Of a stretch of 64,000 nucleotides of DNA, positions 59,184-64,000 are shown one piece after another. Each line of letters opens with the position of its first letter. Within the stretch, counting starts at the first letter, position 1. Under the pieces are notes generated by a model, which saw nothing but the letters and a program-made list of their open reading frames with translations, had not been told where the DNA came from and searched no databases. This DNA is from Magnetospirillum sulfuroxidans (lineage in GTDB: Bacteria > Pseudomonadota > Alphaproteobacteria > Rhodospirillales > Magnetospirillaceae): assembly GCF_018224925.1 (NCBI RefSeq), contig NZ_JAGTUF010000003.1:186001-250000 (forward strand), read 5' to 3'. A program made the position numbers and the translations under genes.

Positions 59184-60856
59184 AGCCCACCCATGCGCTT
59201 GATCATGCGTAACAGATTGCCTGCTCCGGGCGGCGGTGCCAAGAACTCCACGTCATCCATGACCATCCGCATGAAATGCGTGCCCAAGCCGCCGGGGCGG
59301 ATGTCGTCGAGGTCACGGGGGCACACCCTGGCCGGATCGACCGGCGCGGCGAAATCGATCAGCTGGATATCCAGGCACGCGGCGTCGCCGCGCACCTGCA
59401 CGATCAGGTCACCCTCGCCGCCGCCATAGGCGTGCCGGATGATGTTCTGACAGGCCTCGTCCACCGCCAGCACCACGTCGGGGATGACGGCGGGCGGGCA
59501 CGCCAGATGCTCCAGCGCCTGAGCGACGGCGGCGCGGATCGCCGCCAGACTGGCCGGTCGGGCCTGAAATTGCCGATAGAGCGCGGGGGTCTGGCGGGCG
59601 TCTTCGATCACCACCATGGTCAGGTCGTCTTTCAACGTCATGCCATCGTCAACGATCTGGCTGACCAGGGCGCGCAGGCGGTCAGGGGCGGGGCGGACCC
59701 GGTGCGGCATCAGCCGGCGGGCGACGCCGTCGGCGCCCAGCATGCCGTGGCTGTTGCCGGCCTCGGTCAGGCCATCGGTGAACAGGTACAGCGTGCCGCC
59801 ATTGAGATCGATGATGCTTTCCGGGCAGCCTTGGGCGAACAGCTCGGGGACGATGCCCAAGGGCGGCATACCGTCATCGATGCGTTCCTGACGGGCGCCG
59901 CAGCATAACAGCGGCGGTTCATGGCCGGCATTGGCCAAGACCACCGTGCCGGCGGCCGGGTCCAAGATGCCGGCGATCATGGTGACGAACATGCCGGCCG
60001 AACTGGTTTCGGCCAGTTCGGCGTCAATGGCTGACAGCACCGCCGCCGGGCCATCCAGGCGTTTGGCCAGGCACCGGAACAAGCTGGCGGTCTTGGCCAT
60101 CAGCAGGGCGGCGTTCATGCCCTTGCCGGAAACGTCGGCGATGGCGAAAGCCAGCTTGCCGCCGGGCAATTCGACCACGTCGAAAAAATCCCCAGACACC
60201 CCGCGCGCCGCCAGATTGATGCCGTGAATGGGAAATTCCGCCGGCCGTTCGGGGGGCAGCATGGCGCGTTGGATATCGGCGGCCAGGGCCAGTTCGCGCC
60301 GCATGACTTGTTGTTCGGCCATGGCGGCGGCTTGGCGGGCATTGATCAGAGCCAGGGCGGCGGAGGCCGCCAAGGCCTGCAACACCCGGCGGTCGGCGGA
60401 ATCGAAGCTGCCGCCGCCGATCTTGTTGAACAGCTCGATCGCCCCCAGACGTTCGTCGCGCACCGACATCGGCGCGCACAGGACCGAGCGGGTGATGAAA
60501 CCGGTCTTGCCATCGACCTGATGGGCGAAATCGGGATCATTGCCGGTATCGCGCACCAGCTCGGTGGCATTGCGGTTGACGGCGCGCCAGACGATCCCTT
60601 GACCTTTGACCAGCCGCAGGCCGGTGACGTCGGTGGGGCCGGAGCAGGCGCGGCAAACCAGATCGCCGGTTTCTGGTTCCATCAGGAAGATGGACGCGGC
60701 TTCGGCGTCCATGCGGCTGGTGATGTGGGTGATGCCGATGCGCAGGGTTTCCTCGATATCCAGCGAGCGGGCGAAATCGGCGGTCATCTCGGCGATCAGG
60801 TCCAGATCGTCGGCCAAGTTTGTCGGCAAAGCGTGCGGGAGTTCTTCGATGCGCAT
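59180..60856 (-). CDS. GAF-SpoIIE phosphatase-HATPase partner-switch protein
   Basis: Cytoplasmic regulator of 558 residues. GAF sensor at about 15-175 (DAEAASIFLMEPETGDLVC to LGAIELFNKIGGG). PP2C/SpoIIE phosphatase at about 200-405, with metal-site residues in GVSGDFFDVV, IADVSGKGMNAAL and LKDDLTMVVIE. RsbW-type kinase at about 420-555, with VVLAVDEACQNIIRHAY, then DFAAPVDPA and RPGGLGTHFMRMV. In the G1 box the usual DxG reads DFA, as in some RsbW proteins with DFG-like variants. Start ATG 60856 is used; the frame extends to 60931 with unlikely residues. First gene of the mla operon. Confidence 0.93.
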   Translation of the reverse strand: MRIEELPHALPTNLADDLDLIAEMTADFARSLDIEETLRIGITHITSRMDAEAASIFLMEPETGDLVCRACSGPTDVTGLRLVKGQGIVWRAVNRNATELVRDTGNDPDFAHQVDGKTGFITRSVLCAPMSVRDERLGAIELFNKIGGGSFDSADRRVLQALAASAALALINARQAAAMAEQQVMRRELALAADIQRAMLPPERPAEFPIHGINLAARGVSGDFFDVVELPGGKLAFAIADVSGKGMNAALLMAKTASLFRCLAKRLDGPAAVLSAIDAELAETSSAGMFVTMIAGILDPAAGTVVLANAGHEPPLLCCGARQERIDDGMPPLGIVPELFAQGCPESIIDLNGGTLYLFTDGLTEAGNSHGMLGADGVARRLMPHRVRPAPDRLRALVSQIVDDGMTLKDDLTMVVIEDARQTPALYRQFQARPASLAAIRAAVAQALEHLACPPAVIPDVVLAVDEACQNIIRHAYGGGEGDLIVQVRGDAACLDIQLIDFAAPVDPARVCPRDLDDIRPGGLGTHFMRMVMDDVEFLAPPPGAGNLLRMIKRMGGL

Positions 60857-60983
60857 GGAGCGATGATGCCCCGGAATGGCGAAGGGGTAAAATCCCTTTT
60901 CGCTACGGGGGTATAGTCGTGAAAAAAGCATGAAATTTCAGGCGGTTGTTCGGTGAAATTTTTGTTGCGGCGCGAAGGCTTCG

Positions 60984-61011
60984 TTGACTTGGCCGGTCTG
61001 GTGATGAGAAT
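60984..61011 (+). promoter_or_regulatory. Possible sigma-70 promoter for the EAL-GGDEF gene
   Basis: TTGACT (60984-60989) and GAGAAT (61006-61011) with 16 bases between, 34 bases before the ATG. The -10 box is only a 4/6 match. A 6-bp inverted repeat (CCTAAA / TTTAGG, 61020-61034) follows next to the ribosome binding site. Confidence 0.35.
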
Positions 61012-61044
61012 CCCCTGTGCCTAAAATCTTTAGGGAAACCGGAC

Positions 61045-62922
61045 ATGTTCACTTTGGCAAATGCATTGGGCGAAATGCCGAAGCCGCCTTCGGCTCATAT
61101 CCGGGTTCTCAGCCGGGATCACCGGCCATTCCCCATTCCGGGCCGTCCATCGGTACAGCCGTCGGACGATCATTGGAATGAGATCCTGGCGACATTGGAT
61201 GTGGCCTTTCAGCCCATCGTCAATATCCATACCGGCGCTTGCTATGGGTACGAGGCGCTGCTGCGCAACACCGCCGAGGCCGGTTTCGAATCCATCTCCG
61301 ATTTCTTCGATACGTGCCACGCCCTGGGCGTGCTGACCGACGTGGAAATGGCGTTGCGGGAAAAGGCGGTGGCCAAGTTCCTGCAACTGGACCATTGGCG
61401 GCAAAGCAAGCTGTTCTTGAATCTGGACAATCGCGGCCTGGAACTGGAAGGCGATTTGCCGCTGCGGACCCGCAAGATGCTGGAGCGCTATGGCATCGAG
61501 GAATCCCAGGTGGTGTTCGAGGTTTCGGAACAGCACCCCTTTGGCCAGCCCAACCATGCGGCGGCCATCTTCAATCATTACAAGCGCAACAATTTCCGTC
61601 TGGCCATCGACGATTTCGGCACCGGCTTTTCCGGCCTGCAATTGCTGTATTTCGCCGCTCCGGATTTTTTGAAAATCGACCGTTTTTTCGTTTCCGACAT
61701 CGCCAATGATTCGAAGAAGAAACTGTTCTTGTCGCAGATCGTCAACATCGCCCATCTGCTGGGGGTGGTGGTGCTGGCCGAAGGGGTGGAAACCGAACGC
61801 GAGTACTTTGTCTGCAAGGATATCGGCTGCGACCTGATCCAGGGCTATCTGGTGCAATATCCTGATCGCGACATGAGCTTGATGCTGCCCCATTACGACC
61901 ACATTGACCGCATGTCTCGGCGCGAACGGCGGGTGGCGGTGTCGGATCAAAAGCTGATTGCCGACCAGATCGCCTATGTCGATCCGATCCGGCTGGATTG
62001 CACCATGGAGGACGTGTTCGAACGTTTCCGCGCCGACAAGACGGTGACTTTTTTCCCGGTGGTGGATGCGGCGGGCGAACCGGTGGGCATCGTGCGCGAG
62101 ACCGAGCTGAAGGATTACACCTATTCGCTTTACGGCAAGGCGCTGATTTCCAACAAGACCTTGGGTCGCCGGCTCAAGAGCTTCGTCACCCGCTGCCCGA
62201 TGGCCGATATCAACACCCGGGCCGAGCATATCTTGCAGGCCTATTCGGCGGTGGAGAAATCGGAAGGCATCATCATCGTCGAGGACATGAAGTATGTGGG
62301 CTTTTTGTCGGCCCATTCGCTGTTGCGCGTCATCAATGAAAAAAATCTGGCGGCGGCGCGGGATCAGAACCCGTTGACCAAACTGGCCGGAAATAATCTG
62401 ATCCATGAATACGTGTCGGAAGCCCTGGGGGCCATCGACAGCGAATTCGTGTTGGCCTATTTCGATTTCGATAATTTCAAGCCGTTCAACGACAAATACG
62501 GCTTCCGCCTGGGCGACCGCGCCATCTTGCTGTTCGCCGAATTGCTGGCCAAGACCTTGCCGCGGGATACCGGCTTTCCCGCCCATATCGGCGGCGATGA
62601 TTTCTTCGGCGGTTTCCGCCGCACCGATTTCGACGAAGCGTTGCGGGTTTCCGCCGAATTGTGCGCCACTTTTTCGCGTGACGTGGAAAGCTTTTACGAC
62701 GACGAGACCCGCCGCTTGGGCCATATCGTCGGCCAGGATCGCGTGGGCAACGTGGTGCGTTTCCCGCTGATGACCATTTCAGCGGCGGTGGTTCACCTGC
62801 CGGCCGGTCGGCCGGTCTATTCGGTCGATGACGTCAGCCAATTGATCGCCGAGCTGAAAAAGGAAGCGAAGAAATCGCCGGATCATGTGGCCTCGGCGGC
62901 GCTGGTGAGCGGGCATAGCTGA
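61045..62922 (+). CDS. EAL-CBS-GGDEF cyclic di-GMP protein
   Basis: 625 residues, cytoplasmic, with the EAL domain first (about 40-285), a CBS pair (about 290-445), then a GGDEF domain (about 455-615). EAL active-site residues all seem present: YEALLR, LFLNLDN, FEVSE, AIDDFGTGFSG, LKIDRFF, VLAEGVET, so it is probably a working phosphodiesterase. The GGDEF site reads GGDDF, with Asp for the usual Glu, and FDFDNFKPFNDKYGF is the substrate-binding part. The GGDEF half may be inactive or a GTP sensor. The CBS pair would bind adenine nucleotides. It stands alone. Both halves together suggest second-messenger breakdown tied to energy state. Confidence 0.95.
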   Translation: MFTLANALGEMPKPPSAHIRVLSRDHRPFPIPGRPSVQPSDDHWNEILATLDVAFQPIVNIHTGACYGYEALLRNTAEAGFESISDFFDTCHALGVLTDVEMALREKAVAKFLQLDHWRQSKLFLNLDNRGLELEGDLPLRTRKMLERYGIEESQVVFEVSEQHPFGQPNHAAAIFNHYKRNNFRLAIDDFGTGFSGLQLLYFAAPDFLKIDRFFVSDIANDSKKKLFLSQIVNIAHLLGVVVLAEGVETEREYFVCKDIGCDLIQGYLVQYPDRDMSLMLPHYDHIDRMSRRERRVAVSDQKLIADQIAYVDPIRLDCTMEDVFERFRADKTVTFFPVVDAAGEPVGIVRETELKDYTYSLYGKALISNKTLGRRLKSFVTRCPMADINTRAEHILQAYSAVEKSEGIIIVEDMKYVGFLSAHSLLRVINEKNLAAARDQNPLTKLAGNNLIHEYVSEALGAIDSEFVLAYFDFDNFKPFNDKYGFRLGDRAILLFAELLAKTLPRDTGFPAHIGGDDFFGGFRRTDFDEALRVSAELCATFSRDVESFYDDETRRLGHIVGQDRVGNVVRFPLMTISAAVVHLPAGRPVYSVDDVSQLIAELKKEAKKSPDHVASAALVSGHS

Positions 62923-62993
62923 TTTCGCACTATTCCCCTTGCAATCAAACGGTGCCGCTGCTTTTATTATATGCCTAAAGGCATAGGTGATTT

Positions 62994-63440
62994 ATGGTTC
63001 ACGGCGCAGCACTTGGTCGGAAGCGGTTGGGGCGACAGATTGTCGTGGCGGCATTGGTGGCGCTGTTGATCGGGGCGGCCAACGATCTTGTCAGCCCGCT
63101 TTTTTCCTTCAGCGCAGAGGTGGTCATTGGGCTGAGCCTGCTGAGCGGGGGGCTGGTGATCGTTGGTGGTCTTGGTCGCAACGGTCTTGGTCGCAACGGT
63201 CTGGGGCCGGCGGCGGTGGTCAAGCCATTGCTGCGCTGCGCACGCGGCTCCTCGGTATGCTGTCTTGTCACCATGATCCTGACCGTGGCCGCCATGGGGC
63301 ATTGGACTGTCTTGCATCAGCCGCAGGGCGGGGGGCTGGCGGCGGCGCTGCCGGCGGCCGTGACCATTCAGCATGGGCTGGGCATTACCGAGATCTGCTT
63401 GGTTGACGACGATTATCAGGTTTCCGGGGGGGCAGACTGA
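62994..63440 (+). CDS. Small membrane protein with GLGRN repeats
   Basis: 148 residues, not recognised. Hydrophobic segments at about 15-30, 42-60 and 88-102 make two or three membrane helices. A loop between them has a short repeat GGLGRNGLGRNGLG from a 15-base tandem repeat. The C-terminal part (QHGLGITEICLVDDDYQVSG) is soluble. AGGTGA lies 5 bases before the ATG, and a palindrome (ATGCCTAAAGGCAT, 62971-62984) is just upstream. Its stop overlaps the end of the convergent methyltransferase by 25 bases, so expression of one may affect the other. The reading frame is plausible but without a family match. Confidence 0.6.
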   Translation: MVHGAALGRKRLGRQIVVAALVALLIGAANDLVSPLFSFSAEVVIGLSLLSGGLVIVGGLGRNGLGRNGLGPAAVVKPLLRCARGSSVCCLVTMILTVAAMGHWTVLHQPQGGGLAAALPAAVTIQHGLGITEICLVDDDYQVSGGAD

Positions 63441-64000
63441 TCGCCCTTCCGCGACAGCTTGCGCAGGACGACGACCATACCCGGAACATCGACGCCGCCA
63501 TCCTTGCGGGTCACCGCATCTTCCAGCAATGCGACGGCGAAACCGGCGAAATCGGCTTGTTCGCGCACATATCTTGGCCCATGGGCATAGCGGTGCTTGG
63601 CTCCCAGCATATAGCTGTCGCTGTCCTCGGCTTTTTCCAAGGTGAAGGCCAAGACGCCGTCATCGCGCAAGGCATTGCGGGCGGCGGCCAGGACCGGGGT
63701 CAGATTGCCCATATAGACGATGACATCGGCGGCGGCGATCAGGTCATAACGATCCGGGCTGATATTCAGGAATTCTTCGAGTTCGGCTTCGTGCAGGTGA
63801 TCGTATAATCCGCGTTCCCTCGCCTTGGCGACCATGGCGGGCGACAGATCCAGCCCATCAAGGGTGAGCGCCAATGGCCGCAGGACGGGGGCGGCTAATC
63901 CGGTGCCGCAGCCGGCGTCCAGAACGGTCATTCCCTCGGTCCGTTCCAGGCAGCGGGCCAGGGCATCGGCCAACAAGGCCGGGCCGCGATATTCCAGCGC
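63416..64000 (-). CDS. SAM-dependent methyltransferase, 5' end beyond the window
   Basis: C-terminal 195 codons visible; the frame is open to the end of the window, so the start is outside. SAM motif I is VLDAGCGTGLAAPVL, then LDGLDLSPAMVAKARERG (motif Post-I), AADVIVYMGNLTPVL (motif II) and FTLEKAED (motif III). It belongs to the group of class I methyltransferases often with TPR or N-terminal helices; the sequence before motif I (ALEYRGPALLADAL) agrees with homologues that begin with a YxAPxLL segment. The substrate is not known. The final 25 bases overlap the convergent membrane-protein gene. Confidence 0.9.
   Translation of the reverse strand, partial: ALEYRGPALLADALARCLERTEGMTVLDAGCGTGLAAPVLRPLALTLDGLDLSPAMVAKARERGLYDHLHEAELEEFLNISPDRYDLIAAADVIVYMGNLTPVLAAARNALRDDGVLAFTLEKAEDSDSYMLGAKHRYAHGPRYVREQADFAGFAVALLEDAVTRKDGGVDVPGMVVVLRKLSRKGDQSAPPET

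Overview
The window is GC-rich (roughly 60-65% by eye) and reads as chromosomal DNA of an alphaproteobacterium, most likely a Rhodospirillales member close to Magnetospirillum or Phaeospirillum. Reasons: type II NADP isocitrate dehydrogenase, the trpB-trpA-accD-folC order, adjacent cytochrome c' and b561 genes, many chemoreceptor and sensor genes, and an Mla-type lipid transporter. The genus is an inference; no rRNA, tRNA, CRISPR array, insertion sequence or phage gene was seen.

Layout. 0-7.5 kb: truncated chemoreceptor, two small exported proteins, a Sel1-repeat protein, pterin carbinolamine dehydratase, a minimal zinc metallopeptidase overlapping a Lon-like protease, and an exported protein. 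7.5-8.6 kb: one AT-rich orphan membrane protein that looks acquired. 8.7-19.3 kb: core genes (icd, cytochrome c' and b561, LysM protein, psd-pssA, an OmpA-like porin, SGNH hydrolase, GT4 glycosyltransferase, murI). 19.4-27.7 kb: a tightly overlapping six-gene operon of a membrane sensor, a sensor-HAMP-MFS fusion, a periplasmic binding protein with no permease, a formyltransferase, a sensor-phosphatase-kinase fusion and a STAS antagonist. It looks like a self-contained partner-switching system and is the best candidate for an undescribed system. 27.8-28.9 kb: a phasin-like small protein and a soluble chemoreceptor-like protein. 29.1 kb: a 34-codon membrane peptide gene.

29.5-46.1 kb: a type I secretion locus (two different ABC exporters in tandem, a membrane fusion protein) followed by a giant repeat protein of about 3750 residues that is almost certainly its cargo. 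46.2-52.9 kb: housekeeping genes (prfC, a mono-haem cytochrome, trpB, trpA, accD, folC). 53-54.2 kb: TMEM43-like membrane protein. 54.3-60.9 kb, minus strand: a seven-gene operon in which a GAF-phosphatase-kinase protein and a STAS protein are fused by overlap and short spacing to mlaE-mlaF-mlaD, an auxiliary lipoprotein and an RNA methyltransferase. This suggests phospho-control of lipid transport. 61-64 kb: EAL-CBS-GGDEF protein, a small membrane protein and a truncated methyltransferase.

Two separate SpoIIE/HATPase/STAS modules therefore lie in one window, one tied to a sensor-transporter operon and the other to a lipid transporter.
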